Numbered from the stretch's first letter, positions 27,393-37,450 are shown. The stretch is 64,000 nt of DNA from JBJENW01 sp051880395 (GCA_051880395.1 JBJENW010000063.1:1-64000), one strand, 5' to 3'. Program-made: numbers and translations. Notes: generated from the sequence alone by a model not told the origin.

Positions 27393-28142
27393 CTATGCCG
27401 ATTCTGTGGCATCCTCCTTCTTATCTGACGTATCCGTTTGTGTCTCCTGTGTCTTGTCATCCGGATCTTTCTTGTCGAGCTTTTCTTCGTCTGCGCCCAG
27501 TTTCGAAAGCTTATCTGCCAACGCCTCTAACTTATCCGTTGTTTCTTTCGAAACAAAGCTCTGTTGATAAGCATTCATCGAATTATACACCTGCACCGCT
27601 TTATCGACCTGCGTTTTGTGTGACAGGCTGCAGTCTGCAACCGACGGTAAAAGATCTACCACATCCGTCAACTGTTTTGCCAGACTGATGGCATCAAGAT
27701 AATTATTGTCTAATACTTGATAAACATCCTCGTAGTTATATTTTGTTCCATTGACAAAGACATATACTTTACTGCTCTCGCGCTGCACATATTCCACCAT
27801 TCCGGCATCCTCATTGATCTCGCCGGTTCCGGCATTTGTGGTACGAACGACAACATTTTTTCCGATCAGACTGTCTGCATTTTGTTCACGCAGCACAGCG
27901 GTCTGATTCTGTGTCTCCTCCAACTGTGAAAAGGTTGCAAGCTGTGCGACATATTCTGTGTTATCGGTCGGCTCTAACGGGTCCTGATATTTCATTTGTG
28001 CCACAAGCAGTTGTAAAAACGCGTCTTTTCCAAGGGTCGAACCACTTGACTTTGCTTTGTTTGCGCTCTGATCGCTTTTTTCCGATGCACTTCCGGTCGC
28101 ATTTACGATTTTTCCGTTGTCTACAGATTGTACTAATGCCAT
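27393..28142 (-). CDS. flgD: Flagellar hook-capping protein FlgD
   Basis: The scaffold that caps the growing hook. The conserved N-terminal part LGKDAFLQLLVAQMKYQDPL and NTEYVAQLATFSQLEETQN is clear. The downstream region has the small FlgD-like VGKNVVVR stretch, then a non-standard charged C-terminal extension (about 160-249) ending in a Lys/Asp/Thr-rich tail. The gene follows fliK in the usual order. Confidence 0.93.
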   Translation of the reverse strand: MALVQSVDNGKIVNATGSASEKSDQSANKAKSSGSTLGKDAFLQLLVAQMKYQDPLEPTDNTEYVAQLATFSQLEETQNQTAVLREQNADSLIGKNVVVRTTNAGTGEINEDAGMVEYVQRESSKVYVFVNGTKYNYEDVYQVLDNNYLDAISLAKQLTDVVDLLPSVADCSLSHKTQVDKAVQVYNSMNAYQQSFVSKETTDKLEALADKLSKLGADEEKLDKKDPDDKTQETQTDTSDKKEDATESA

Positions 28143-28163
28143 ATCATTCTCCTTTCCCAGACA

Positions 28164-30017
28164 TTACGCTGTCATATCAACGGAGTTTCCGTTTTCCAAC
28201 ATCATCTTTGCTTTCAAACTGTCATCCTCTGACAGATCTTCAAATAATGCCTGAATATTTTCTTCATTTAAATTTAGATTTCTCCTTGCCTGCTGTCTCT
28301 CTTGTTCCTGCTGATTCTGCTGTCCCATTTCCTGACTCATCTGGTGCTGATTTCCTTCTAAGTTCTGTTCAAATTCATGGCTTGCAATGGTGACTTCGAT
28401 TGCCTGTACCTTAATTCCCTGTTGGTTCAAACTTTCCTGCAGTCGGCTGATCTGGTGCTCGATGGCATCTTTTACCGCAGAATCCTGTGCGGCAAGCTGT
28501 GCTGTCAGCACTCCGTTTTTATAGGACGCCTGCAAATACACTTTTCCCAAATGCTCCGGATTCAGCTGCATGGAAATTGTCGTGCCGTCAAGAGAAATAT
28601 GTGTCTTCGCGAATTTTGTGATCTGTTCGATGATCGCCTGCGCATCCACCTGCTGTGTGGCCGCCTGTGCAGGCTGTGTCGTCTGCTGTGTGGCCGACAA
28701 CTGCTGAGACTGCATCCCATGTACCGGATTTGGCGTTGTCTCCGCTTTGCCATGTGTCACTTTTGACGGTTCCTGTGTCTTCTGGGCCGATGCCTCTTGC
28801 GTCTGTTCCTGTGAAATCATTTCTTTCGAAGACATCTGTCTACGATCAGTTGTCTGCCTGCCCGCCTCCCCATTTGAATCCTCTTGTGACTGTGTGTTTT
28901 CCTGCTGGGATGCTTCCTCTGCTTTTTCCATCCTGGTTGGTGCTTCTTTTTCAAGAATCGGTTTGTCTTGGTCGTCACTGCCAGTTTCCGACCGTTCTTC
29001 CACTTTTTGTGCAGTTTGTACGTTCTGACCTGTTTGCAGGGTTTCTTTTGTCGAAACCTTTTTGGCATCTTCGGTGACTGCCAATTCCTGGCTGTCTACA
29101 GGATCTGCTGTCTGTTGAAGCTGTACTGACTCTGTGTCAGATACCTTTTCATTTCCCTCTGTAATGTTTGGCATTTGTTCTGTCTGTGGCTGCAACACTT
29201 CCCTTTCAGATGTTTCCGTCTGTGTCTTTTCACTTTGCTTGTAGCCCGCTTCGTCCGTTACCGGATTCTCGGTGACCTCTTCTGTTGCTTCCTTATCTTG
29301 CATGGTCTTTGAATTTTCCGACGCTGTTTTTGCTTGCTGCGATTCTTCTGTTTTTGGCTGTTGGTTCAGGCTCTGTGTCACTGACTGCTCAGCTGCATCT
29401 TCCTGCTCAGATGATTCCACTTTTCCAGTCTGCTGTTGTAACATGGCATCCGAGAGTTTTTGCAGTTCCTCAGCCGATAATCCAAGTTCTTCCTGCAGAT
29501 CTTGTGTCAGATTCTGCCATTGTCCCATCATTTGTGAAAAATCGCTGTTTAGCAACAGACTGCTGACATCGCTGTTTCCTGTCAATTCTGTTGCAAGCTG
29601 CATCAGTGCTGTCGGCTGAAGCAGATTTTCATAGGTCAACCCAAGTTTTTCCATTGCCTCTTCGATCTGCTCATCCGTCACTCCAAATGCATCTTTTAGC
29701 ATCGCATCTGCCTGATTTTGAAAAGACTGCATCGCATCCTGCACTTTTTGAGGCTGCATCTGTTCATTCCTGCCTGTCATCTGTTTGAATTGAAGTTTGC
29801 TTTTCGATTGCTGCAGATCGACCGTCTGATCTTGTTTTGCTGCTTTCGTCTGAGTATTTTTATCAAACGATGCTGTGTCGGTCTGCACCGATACCTGTCC
29901 AAGTAATGCAGAAAACATTCCCTGTTGTGTTTCTGCCGCCTTTGCATCTGACTTCCCATTTGTGCGTATCCTGGTGTCCGTGTTCTGGGAGAGACCAGAA
30001 ATCATCGATTCTGGCAT
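28164..30017 (-). CDS. fliK: Flagellar hook-length control protein FliK
   Basis: A secreted ruler that measures hook length and triggers the FlhB switch. The N-terminal and middle parts are Gln/Glu/Thr/Ser-rich and poorly conserved (about 1-455), as usual for a ruler. The C-terminal domain (about 455-570) has the FliK pattern ISMQLNPEHLGKVYLQASY and GVLTAQLAAQDSAVKDAIEH. I use the ATG seven bases after AAAGGAGG. At about 617 residues it is longer than B. subtilis FliK. Confidence 0.92.
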   Translation of the reverse strand: MPESMISGLSQNTDTRIRTNGKSDAKAAETQQGMFSALLGQVSVQTDTASFDKNTQTKAAKQDQTVDLQQSKSKLQFKQMTGRNEQMQPQKVQDAMQSFQNQADAMLKDAFGVTDEQIEEAMEKLGLTYENLLQPTALMQLATELTGNSDVSSLLLNSDFSQMMGQWQNLTQDLQEELGLSAEELQKLSDAMLQQQTGKVESSEQEDAAEQSVTQSLNQQPKTEESQQAKTASENSKTMQDKEATEEVTENPVTDEAGYKQSEKTQTETSEREVLQPQTEQMPNITEGNEKVSDTESVQLQQTADPVDSQELAVTEDAKKVSTKETLQTGQNVQTAQKVEERSETGSDDQDKPILEKEAPTRMEKAEEASQQENTQSQEDSNGEAGRQTTDRRQMSSKEMISQEQTQEASAQKTQEPSKVTHGKAETTPNPVHGMQSQQLSATQQTTQPAQAATQQVDAQAIIEQITKFAKTHISLDGTTISMQLNPEHLGKVYLQASYKNGVLTAQLAAQDSAVKDAIEHQISRLQESLNQQGIKVQAIEVTIASHEFEQNLEGNQHQMSQEMGQQNQQEQERQQARRNLNLNEENIQALFEDLSEDDSLKAKMMLENGNSVDMTA

Positions 30018-30107
30018 GTTCATTCCTCCTTTCATCTATGATGTATTTATAGAAAACCGCGAATCCCAGTTGCCGCATCTTATCGTCGTCGCAGTGATCT
30101 GCTGATT

Positions 30108-30971
30108 TTACTGTTTTGGCTCCATCAACTCTGTCACTTTTGCCGCTGTTTCTTTATCCATCGCGCCTAATATACTAGAGCTTGCGGATGCACTCATATT
30201 TTCTAATATCTTTGAAACCAGTCTCAGATTATCGGTCATTGTATCAAAAATAGCCGCCGCTTCTTTTGGTTTCATACTAGAGTACATCTTCACATAATCT
30301 TGTAATTCTTGATCCGTCTCATCTTGTTTTACCACCTGTTTATACAGGTTTTCTGCATTTGCCGGATCAATTTCTTCATAATATTTCTTATATTCAGATA
30401 TATCGGGTGCTTGATCGCCAAAAACAACCTCCTCATAAAATTTTGCTTTCTCTTCCTCAAATTTTTTCTGATTTTGTTCATATTCCGAGAGTCTTTGAAC
30501 TTCTTTTTTTAACTCCCGTGTCTTTGCATCACTGTCAGATGTGTTGCTCTCTGCTTCCCTCAGCTGTTTTTCCAGCTCTTTAATACGGGCAATCGCCGCA
30601 TCTACCGTCTGATACTCGCTATATGCATCCGAAATCTGTGGCTCCTTATCTTCCTCTCCGGTATCCGGTAAAATTCGATTCAGATATGGAGTATCTTTGA
30701 AAAGCGGCGTCATTACCGTGGAGCCAAAGCCGCCAACGTCCATTTTGATCAAAAGCGCAATGATGACCAGCCAGACCGCTACGATGATCAGAGTCACAAA
30801 AAACATCGCGATCTTACTACCGACGCCGGTTTTCTCTTCCTCTCCTTCTCCACCGTTTCCTTTTTTCGCTTTCTTTTCTGCTTTTTTTCTTGCTTTTTCT
30901 TCTTTTTTCCGCTGTTTTTTATCCACAGTTTCTTCTCCCTGCGGTGTCTGCGATTCCTGCTCTTTTGCCAT
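30108..30971 (-). CDS. YlxF/MotE-like protein with MgtE-N type C-terminus
   Basis: A membrane-anchored flagellar-operon protein corresponding in position to B. subtilis ylxF (between fliJ and fliK). It has a very basic N-terminal cytoplasmic stretch, one membrane segment (about 50-75), a coiled-coil region (about 115-180), and a C-terminal MgtE-N-like helical domain with MKPKEAAAIFDTMTDNLRLV and ILENMSASASSSILGAMD. Related MotE proteins in proteobacteria chaperone MotC; the role here is unproven. Start chosen at the ATG five bases after GGAGG. Confidence 0.82.
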   Translation of the reverse strand: MAKEQESQTPQGEETVDKKQRKKEEKARKKAEKKAKKGNGGEGEEEKTGVGSKIAMFFVTLIIVAVWLVIIALLIKMDVGGFGSTVMTPLFKDTPYLNRILPDTGEEDKEPQISDAYSEYQTVDAAIARIKELEKQLREAESNTSDSDAKTRELKKEVQRLSEYEQNQKKFEEEKAKFYEEVVFGDQAPDISEYKKYYEEIDPANAENLYKQVVKQDETDQELQDYVKMYSSMKPKEAAAIFDTMTDNLRLVSKILENMSASASSSILGAMDKETAAKVTELMEPKQ

Positions 30972-31003
30972 GTCTGCCTCCATTCCGGCGAATCAGCCTG
31001 CCT

Positions 31004-31453
31004 TTATTCTGCGTTTTTTTGATAACTGTAGCTTACCAGCTCATCGACTGCTTTATTTTCTTCTGCGCCGAGTTCTTCTTTAAATTCTTCAAATGCTTTC
31101 TCTCTCAATTTTTCATGCGTTTTTCTCTCGATCATCACATCATTCAGCTTTTGGCGTGCTGCATCCACGTTTTTTTCCGCCACCTGTACCCGTGCCGTCT
31201 GCGCACGGATGGCCGACTGCATCGCCTCGATCGCATCCCGGCAGGACTGGATTTCCAAAATATGAATCGTTCCACCATTTACCAGCTCACGCGATTGCTG
31301 CTCATATCCATCTTTTCGCCGCATTAACTCCATCAGTTTATCCTCTTCCTCTCGAAGTTTAGCATTCGCCGTGGAAAATGCGATTTTTGCCTGACTCTCC
31401 AATTGATACTTAATATTTAGAATGTTCTGCATCTTGTAAACAAATTTTGCCAT
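31004..31453 (-). CDS. fliJ: Flagellar export chaperone FliJ
   Basis: A 149-residue, almost entirely helical coiled-coil protein that couples the FliI ATPase to the FlhA gate. The start MAKFVYKMQNILNIKYQLE and the charged Lys/Glu heptads are typical. It lies 17 bp after fliI. Confidence 0.92.
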   Translation of the reverse strand: MAKFVYKMQNILNIKYQLESQAKIAFSTANAKLREEEDKLMELMRRKDGYEQQSRELVNGGTIHILEIQSCRDAIEAMQSAIRAQTARVQVAEKNVDAARQKLNDVMIERKTHEKLREKAFEEFKEELGAEENKAVDELVSYSYQKNAE

Positions 31454-31470
31454 GAAAAACGCCCCTTTGT

Positions 31471-32778
31471 TTATTCAAATACTTTTTGTAATTCTTCGAG
31501 TTCCTCTTCAAATGTAAATTTTTCATGTGTGCCCTGCATCAGAAATGCATTAACCTGATCGATTTTTTGGATTGCAAAGTCAATATCCTTATTTGATCCC
31601 TTTTTATAGGCACCGATATTGATCAAATCCTCCGCTTCCTGATATGTTGCTAACACATTTTTCATTTTTCCTGCCAGCTTTTTATGCTCGTCCGATGCAA
31701 TACTGCTCATGCATCGGGAAATACTCTGCAACACATCGATCGCAGGATAATGATTTTTATGTCCCAGTTTTCGAGATAACATAATATGACCATCAAGAAT
31801 ACTTCGCGCTGTATCCGTGATCGGTTCATTGAAATCATCACCATCTACTAGTACGGTGTAGAGTCCGGTAATCGAACCTTTATCAGAATTTCCGGCTCGT
31901 TCTAACAATTTTGGCATTTCCGAATACACGCTCGGCGGATAACCGCGCGTCACCGGCGGCTCACCGGAAGCCAATCCGATCTCTCTTTGTGCCATAGAAA
32001 AACGAGTCAGCGAATCCATCATCAAAAGGACATCCTTTCCCTGGTCACGGAAATACTCTGCGATTGCAGTTGCAGTTTTCGCTGCTTTATTTCGAATCAG
32101 AGCCGGTTTATCAGAAGTCGCTACAATGACAACCGAGCGGCGCATTCCTTCCTCTCCCATATCTCGTTCAATAAATTCTCTTACCTCTCGTCCGCGCTCT
32201 CCTATGAGCGCGATCACATTGATATCTGCTTTGGTATTGCGGGCGAACATGCCCAGAAGGGTACTTTTTCCGACACCTGAACCAGCAAAGATTCCGATTC
32301 TCTGCCCCCTGCCGATCGTTAAAAGGCCGTCTACCGCCTTAACGCCCAGAGGAAGTACCTCATTAATGATCACACGGTCCATCGGATCAGGAGGTGTCGC
32401 TTCCACCGGATATTCCTCCGCCAATGAAAGACTGTCTACATCGGTCGGATTTCCGATTCCGTCAAGCGTATGTCCGAGTATTTCCGGTCCAAGTCGGACC
32501 ATCAACGGATGTCCGGTATTTTCCACCACACAACCAACGCCGATTCCTTCTACACTCTCAAACGGCATTAAAAGGATTCGTTTGTCACGAAATCCGACCA
32601 CCTCCGCCATCACATACAGATCGCGTTCTGTGTCGATAATGATTTTACATAGATCATTTAATTTTGCATCCGGTCCGACCGATTCGATCGTAAGACCGAC
32701 GATTTTTACTACTTTTCCCAATCGTTTAAAATAGGTACCATCTGCAAGCTGCAAATATTTGTCCAAATTATACCCCAC
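31471..32778 (-). CDS. fliI: Flagellum-specific ATPase FliI
   Basis: An F1-beta-like hexameric ATPase energising flagellar export. The Walker A is GIFAGSGVGKSTLLGMFARN, with a catalytic Glu region in ALIGERGREVREFIERD and Walker B in VLLMMDSLTRF. Its 435 residues are normal. The start is GTG with GAGGGGAG just upstream. It lies between fliH and fliJ. Confidence 0.97.
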   Translation of the reverse strand: MGYNLDKYLQLADGTYFKRLGKVVKIVGLTIESVGPDAKLNDLCKIIIDTERDLYVMAEVVGFRDKRILLMPFESVEGIGVGCVVENTGHPLMVRLGPEILGHTLDGIGNPTDVDSLSLAEEYPVEATPPDPMDRVIINEVLPLGVKAVDGLLTIGRGQRIGIFAGSGVGKSTLLGMFARNTKADINVIALIGERGREVREFIERDMGEEGMRRSVVIVATSDKPALIRNKAAKTATAIAEYFRDQGKDVLLMMDSLTRFSMAQREIGLASGEPPVTRGYPPSVYSEMPKLLERAGNSDKGSITGLYTVLVDGDDFNEPITDTARSILDGHIMLSRKLGHKNHYPAIDVLQSISRCMSSIASDEHKKLAGKMKNVLATYQEAEDLINIGAYKKGSNKDIDFAIQKIDQVNAFLMQGTHEKFTFEEELEELQKVFE

Positions 32779-32788
32779 TGTTCTCCCC

Positions 32789-33595
32789 TCACATACTCAA
32801 GCATTTAATATCTTTTACCAGATTTTCTAACTGAATGCCAAGACTACAATCAAAAATACCCGAATCCGTGTCGATCAGGCATTCATTTTCTTTTAACATC
32901 GGATCCGCTGTAATCGCAAGCGAAATATCCTTTCCAACTTTTGTCAGAATATCCTGCTTATGTCCCTCCACAAATGCATAATTATCTTCTGACACGCGTA
33001 CGTTAAACTCATGACAGCCTTCCATCTTTCGCATGCTCTTTTTGATCAAATGCACAAGAATCGCTTTATTATCGTCAAACTGCACATGAAATACTTTTTC
33101 AAACACTTGTGTGATCACATCCACCAGCTGCGGTTCTAGCTCTTCCATTTGTTTTTGATACTGTGCATCTAACTGTTCTTTGTACTCCGACAATTCTGCT
33201 TTTTCCTGTTCCATTTCCTGCAGCGCTTCGGCATGACCATCCGCATACCCCTGGGAGTGCCCCTCCTTGCGCGCCTGCTGTTCAATCTGCTGTTTTTGCT
33301 GATTTGCAGATGCGATCAATGCATCTGCCTGTTGTCTGGCATCCGCAAGAATCGCATCCGCTTCCTCTTGTGTCATCTCTTCTAAGCTTTTCTGATCTTC
33401 TAGTATATCCTCAACTTTTTCTGCATTAATTCCTTCTGTGAAACCTTCTACAAATCCTTCCCCCTGCTGGCTGGTCTCTTCGCGAAGTTTTTTTGCCAGC
33501 TCTTCTAATTTTTCTTCTACTGCCCGATTTGAGTCAATGACACGTGTCGGTGCATCGACCTTTGTGCCATAGCATTGTTTATAAAAATTATACAA
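32789..33595 (-). CDS. fliH: Flagellar export regulator FliH
   Basis: FliH binds and regulates FliI at the C-ring. The protein is mostly helical and Glu/Gln-rich, with a long coiled coil (about 60-170, including GxxxG-like GHSQGYADGHAEALQ) and a C-terminal globular part (about 185-268) resembling V/F-ATPase stator subunits. The best start is a TTG (MYNFYKQCYG) eight bases after a perfect GGAGGTGA, overlapping the end of fliG by 8 bp. Reading upstream to an earlier in-frame start would overlap fliG by about 100 bp without a ribosome binding site. Confidence 0.92.
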   Translation of the reverse strand: MYNFYKQCYGTKVDAPTRVIDSNRAVEEKLEELAKKLREETSQQGEGFVEGFTEGINAEKVEDILEDQKSLEEMTQEEADAILADARQQADALIASANQQKQQIEQQARKEGHSQGYADGHAEALQEMEQEKAELSEYKEQLDAQYQKQMEELEPQLVDVITQVFEKVFHVQFDDNKAILVHLIKKSMRKMEGCHEFNVRVSEDNYAFVEGHKQDILTKVGKDISLAITADPMLKENECLIDTDSGIFDCSLGIQLENLVKDIKCLSM

Positions 33596-34592
33596 CGATC
33601 TCGTCACCTCCACCTCTGGAAATAACAATCTCTGCGGACTCTTCCAGTTTTCGAATGACGCCGACGATCTTCTGCTGTGCCTCTTCGACATCCTTCATTC
33701 GAACCGGTCCCATAAATTCCATATCCTCTTTGATCATCGATGCCAGACGCTGTGACAAGTTCTTGAAAATTGCAGCCTGTACTTCTTCGTTTGCCCCCTT
33801 CAATGCCACTGCAAGGTCATTGTTGTCGACATCACGCAGCACACGCTGAATGGCTCTGTCGTCCAAAAGAAGGATATCCTCGAATACAAACATCTTCTTT
33901 CTGATCTCGTCTGCCAACTCCGGCTCTTCGATCTCCATAGATTCCATAATATGTTTCTCTGTACCACGATCGACAGTATTTAAGATGTTTACGATCGCAT
34001 CGACGCCTCCGACAATCGTGTAATCCTGATTGATCAAGGATGATAACTTTCGTTCCAATACACGCTCGACCTCCTTTATTACATCCGGTGCGGTACGGTC
34101 CATTGTCGCGATACGTTTTGCGACATCGGCCTGCTTTTCCGGTGACAGTGCACTTAAGATCAGCGCCGACTGTCCCGGTGCCAGATACGATAAGATCAAT
34201 GCAATGGTCTGCGGATGTTCGTCCTGAATGAAATTCAAAATCTGTGACGGTTCGGTCTTTCGGATAAACTCGAACGGACGAACCTGTAACGACGCTGTCA
34301 GCTTTGAAATAACATCCTGTGCTTTTTCGCTTCCCAATGCTTTTTCCAACAGTTCTTTTGCGTATCCAATACCGCCTTCGGCGATGTACTGCTGTGCCAG
34401 ACAGATCTGATAAAATTCATTTAGAATCTTCTCCTTGTCCGCCGGTGATACACTTCTGGTATTTGCAATTTCCAATGTCAGTTCTTCAATTTCTTCTTCT
34501 TTCAAATGTTTAAAGATTGCTGCCGACTTTTCTGGTCCAAGCGCAATTAAAAGGATGGCTGCCTTCTGCACTCCGCTGTATTCTTCTGCCAT
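33588..34592 (-). CDS. fliG: Flagellar motor switch protein FliG
   Basis: The C-ring torque protein that contacts FliF, FliM and the stator. The conserved EHPQ motif is in QDEHPQTIALILSYL, and the charged torque helix lies in the C-terminal domain (DDRAIQRVLRDVDNNDLAVA). I start at MAEEYSG, whose ATG has GGGAG five bases upstream, giving 334 residues. A GTG four codons earlier overlaps fliF and is less well placed. Confidence 0.96.
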   Translation of the reverse strand: MAEEYSGVQKAAILLIALGPEKSAAIFKHLKEEEIEELTLEIANTRSVSPADKEKILNEFYQICLAQQYIAEGGIGYAKELLEKALGSEKAQDVISKLTASLQVRPFEFIRKTEPSQILNFIQDEHPQTIALILSYLAPGQSALILSALSPEKQADVAKRIATMDRTAPDVIKEVERVLERKLSSLINQDYTIVGGVDAIVNILNTVDRGTEKHIMESMEIEEPELADEIRKKMFVFEDILLLDDRAIQRVLRDVDNNDLAVALKGANEEVQAAIFKNLSQRLASMIKEDMEFMGPVRMKDVEEAQQKIVGVIRKLEESAEIVISRGGGDEIVV

Positions 34593-34594
34593 AT

Positions 34595-36199
34595 CTACTC
34601 CCACTCCTCATTTAGCCAATTGCGCAATAACGATGCAACCGCTTCTGGATTTTCATCAACAAATTTTTCAATCTGTATACGAGCCTCTGATTTATCATTA
34701 AATCCGATATCCTCCAGTGGCTCTTGTACTTCTTTGGTCGTTTCCAAAAGATCCTCCACAGACAATTCTGGTTCCGGTTCTGCAACCGCTTCTTTTCTGG
34801 TACTCTTGAATACCACAAATCCAAGCATAGCAAAGATCAGCACCGCCAGAATGATCGGCAGATAATCCTTCACATCAAACCCGTTATTATCAGAATATTG
34901 GAAAAACGGAACCTCATAGGCAATAATCGAAATGTTATCCTGTGAAAAGCCGGTCGCATTTGCAACTGCCGTGTAAAATTCCTCATCCACATCTGTCTTC
35001 TTTCGTTCCTCATTTGCCGCTTTGAACTCGTCAAACGTCATTTTATCCAATGTTCCATCGTTTTTCAACGCATCTTCATTGTATATTTTATATTTTGTTG
35101 CGACCACAGTCAGAGACGATTCGTCATATTTGATGCTGCCGATTCCCTTTTCTGTGTTCGTCACTTCCTCATCTAGCGCGTGTTCTTTGGAATTATCTGT
35201 AACAGTGGAATTATTGATCGTTCCATCCTGCGTCATATATGTCGTATCATCCTGATTTGTATCTGTTCCCGGAACGGCTGCTGTTCCGCCCTCTGTCGTC
35301 GCTTCGTAATTTTTTTCTGTTGTCAGATATCCTTCGTCCCGGTTTTCTGGTATGCTGTATTTTTTCGTTGTCACATTGCTTCTGTCAAAATCCAGTACCA
35401 GATTCATGCCGACTTCGATGTTATCGTAAACATCACTTCCGAGCATGACATCTTTTACCTCTGACTTCACGCGCTTCTCTTCTTTGTTTTTATACGTCTG
35501 CTGTGTCGTACTTGCTGTTCCGATCGGATCCGATGAATCCCCGCCGGAAAACAAAACATTTGTATCCGAATCCATGATCAAAATATTATCGGTACTTTTA
35601 TTGCCGACCGCAGTCGCGATATAATTCGCCAGTCCCGCTGCCTGTTCCTCTTCCATTTTCCCTTCTAATTCGAGGATCACACTGGCATATGTCTCTTCTT
35701 TTGTCGCATTGATTGTTCCGTCATCCTCCGGAATCGACAGGGTGACTTTTGCACTTTTTACATTTGCAAGCGTCTCCAATTTTGCCGATATATCTTCTTC
35801 CAGATAAAGCTGATATTTCTTTGTCTTATCCGATTCCGTCGCACTAAATCCACCGTCAAAAACATTATCAATGTCATAATTTGCAGCCGGTATATCGTTG
35901 CTTCCCAAAAGTAAGACTGCATCTGCATCATCTTTGGCATCTACCATAAAAGTCAGATTGTCTTTTGCGATTTCATATTTGATTCCCTCTCCATCAAGCA
36001 GTTCTTTGACCTCCGAAGCCTGTGCGGTGTTCTCGCATGTGATCAGCGTCTGCATTGTCGGTCTGGAGCTGACAAAATATAAAATACCAAGTGCAACCAA
36101 AACCACAGCGATCACGCTGATGATAGCAGCCCTCTGCTTGGTAGAAAATTTTTTCCACCATTCTACAATTTTGTTTAAAAGCTCTTTTCCCTTTTCCAC
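34595..36199 (-). CDS. fliF: Flagellar MS-ring protein FliF
   Basis: It forms the membrane MS ring on which the motor is built. Two membrane segments (about 22-45 and 438-460) flank the extracytoplasmic ring-building domains; RBM-type motifs lie around residues 45-110 and 110-190. The C-terminal cytoplasmic tail (NPEAVASLLRNWLNEEWE) is the FliG-binding helix. Length 534 is normal. It lies 16 bp after fliE. Confidence 0.97.
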   Translation of the reverse strand: MEKGKELLNKIVEWWKKFSTKQRAAIISVIAVVLVALGILYFVSSRPTMQTLITCENTAQASEVKELLDGEGIKYEIAKDNLTFMVDAKDDADAVLLLGSNDIPAANYDIDNVFDGGFSATESDKTKKYQLYLEEDISAKLETLANVKSAKVTLSIPEDDGTINATKEETYASVILELEGKMEEEQAAGLANYIATAVGNKSTDNILIMDSDTNVLFSGGDSSDPIGTASTTQQTYKNKEEKRVKSEVKDVMLGSDVYDNIEVGMNLVLDFDRSNVTTKKYSIPENRDEGYLTTEKNYEATTEGGTAAVPGTDTNQDDTTYMTQDGTINNSTVTDNSKEHALDEEVTNTEKGIGSIKYDESSLTVVATKYKIYNEDALKNDGTLDKMTFDEFKAANEERKKTDVDEEFYTAVANATGFSQDNISIIAYEVPFFQYSDNNGFDVKDYLPIILAVLIFAMLGFVVFKSTRKEAVAEPEPELSVEDLLETTKEVQEPLEDIGFNDKSEARIQIEKFVDENPEAVASLLRNWLNEEWE

Positions 36200-36215
36200 G
36201 TCTCAACCCACCTAC

Positions 36216-36527
36216 TTATATCTGCATATTCATAATTTCTTTGTACGCATCCAATACTTTATTTCGTACTGCTGATGTATACATAAGAGCATAATTCGCT
36301 TTATACTGTGCAATTTGAAGATCATGCGTGTTTTCCGCCTCCCCGAGCGCAAAACGTATTGATTCCGTCTCTGCATTTTGCTCCAGCGAATTTGTCTCAT
36401 TGATCATATCCATCGCCGATTGCAAAATCGTACCAAACTGTTGGTTTTGCCCGGTATCATTCAATTTCGCCGATGCCTGCTTATAATAATCCGTAGGTGT
36501 AACAGCCTGCAATGTTGACATATTCAT
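36216..36527 (-). CDS. fliE: Flagellar MS ring-rod junction protein FliE
   Basis: A small rod-adaptor protein, 103 residues from the ATG I prefer (MNMSTLQAVTP), which follows GGGGGAG by five bases. A start nine codons upstream is possible but adds only a lysine-rich stretch. The C-terminal LQIAQYKANYALMYTSAVRN with VLDAYKEIMNMQI is the FliE signature. Confidence 0.93.
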   Translation of the reverse strand: MNMSTLQAVTPTDYYKQASAKLNDTGQNQQFGTILQSAMDMINETNSLEQNAETESIRFALGEAENTHDLQIAQYKANYALMYTSAVRNKVLDAYKEIMNMQI

Positions 36528-36557
36528 CTTTTCTCCCCCTTTTTCCTTATTCAATTA

Positions 36558-37004
36558 TTATTTTCCGATGGAAAGTCCTGCCTGTGCCATAGACTTGCTA
36601 GAGTCAAATGCTGTCGTATTCGCTTCGTATGCCCTTGTCGCGTCGATCATATTTGTCATCTCCGTGACAATATTCACATTCGGATAATGCACATATCCGT
36701 TTTCATCCGCATCAGGGTTTGACGGATCATAAGTCATAACCTCGGGTGTCGTCGTATCCTCCCCTACTTGTGATACCTTTACACCATTTCCGATATAACT
36801 GTTTCTCGCCTGTGTTCTCGCTAAAACCTTTGAAAAAGGTGTCACCCCTTTTTCCTGAAATGTTACAATTTTTCGTTTATACGGTGTTCCATCCTCCGTT
36901 CTTGTCGTATTTACGTTTGCAACATTCTCCGCAATGATGTCCGTCCGAAATCGCTGCGCGCTCATGCCACTCGCACTGATATCAAATGCCTGAAATAATC
37001 CCAT
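36558..37004 (-). CDS. flgC: Flagellar proximal rod protein FlgC
   Basis: A proximal rod subunit. The N-terminus MGLFQAFDISASGMSAQRFR with ENVANVNTTRTEDGTPYKRK and the C-terminus ATRAYEANTTAFDSSKSMAQ fit FlgC. Its 148 residues are typical. It lies between flgB and fliE. Confidence 0.96.
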   Translation of the reverse strand: MGLFQAFDISASGMSAQRFRTDIIAENVANVNTTRTEDGTPYKRKIVTFQEKGVTPFSKVLARTQARNSYIGNGVKVSQVGEDTTTPEVMTYDPSNPDADENGYVHYPNVNIVTEMTNMIDATRAYEANTTAFDSSKSMAQAGLSIGK

Positions 37005-37060
37005 AGTCGTTCCTCCCTCTCTTTATTTTTTTATTTTGTCACTTCTATGGTGTCTGATAT

Positions 37061-37450
37061 CTAGCTTAATACTGTTTTCATACGATTAAATTCCTGTGTG
37101 ATACTGTCTGTCAGTGCCTGATAGCGAATCTGTTCGGATGCTAACTCGACGTTCTCGGTATCAATATCCACGTTATTTTTATCCTGGCGATATGAAAATT
37201 CTGACGCATCGGTATAAGCCTGTGCATTTAAATGAGACAATTCCACATTGCTTACCGCTTCATCTACACTCCGATACTTACTGCTGCCAAGTTCTGCCTT
37301 CAACAGACTTTCAAAATTCACGTCCTGTCTCTTGTAGCCCGGAGTGTCGACATTTGCAATGTTATTATTTAGTACTGTCCCTCGTTTCCAGCTCGCATCC
37401 GCCGCTTTATCTAATACATTTACATAATTATAAACCCCTGAACTGATCAT
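37061..37450 (-). CDS. flgB: Flagellar proximal rod protein FlgB
   Basis: The first gene of the fla/che operon and a rod subunit. It has the hallmark NNNIANVDTPGYKRQDVNFE and the C-terminal QIRYQALTDSITQEFNRMK. Its 129 residues are normal. A strong AAGGAGGGGAG precedes the ATG, and a sigma-A promoter lies about 50 bp upstream. Confidence 0.96.
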   Translation of the reverse strand: MISSGVYNYVNVLDKAADASWKRGTVLNNNIANVDTPGYKRQDVNFESLLKAELGSSKYRSVDEAVSNVELSHLNAQAYTDASEFSYRQDKNNVDIDTENVELASEQIRYQALTDSITQEFNRMKTVLS

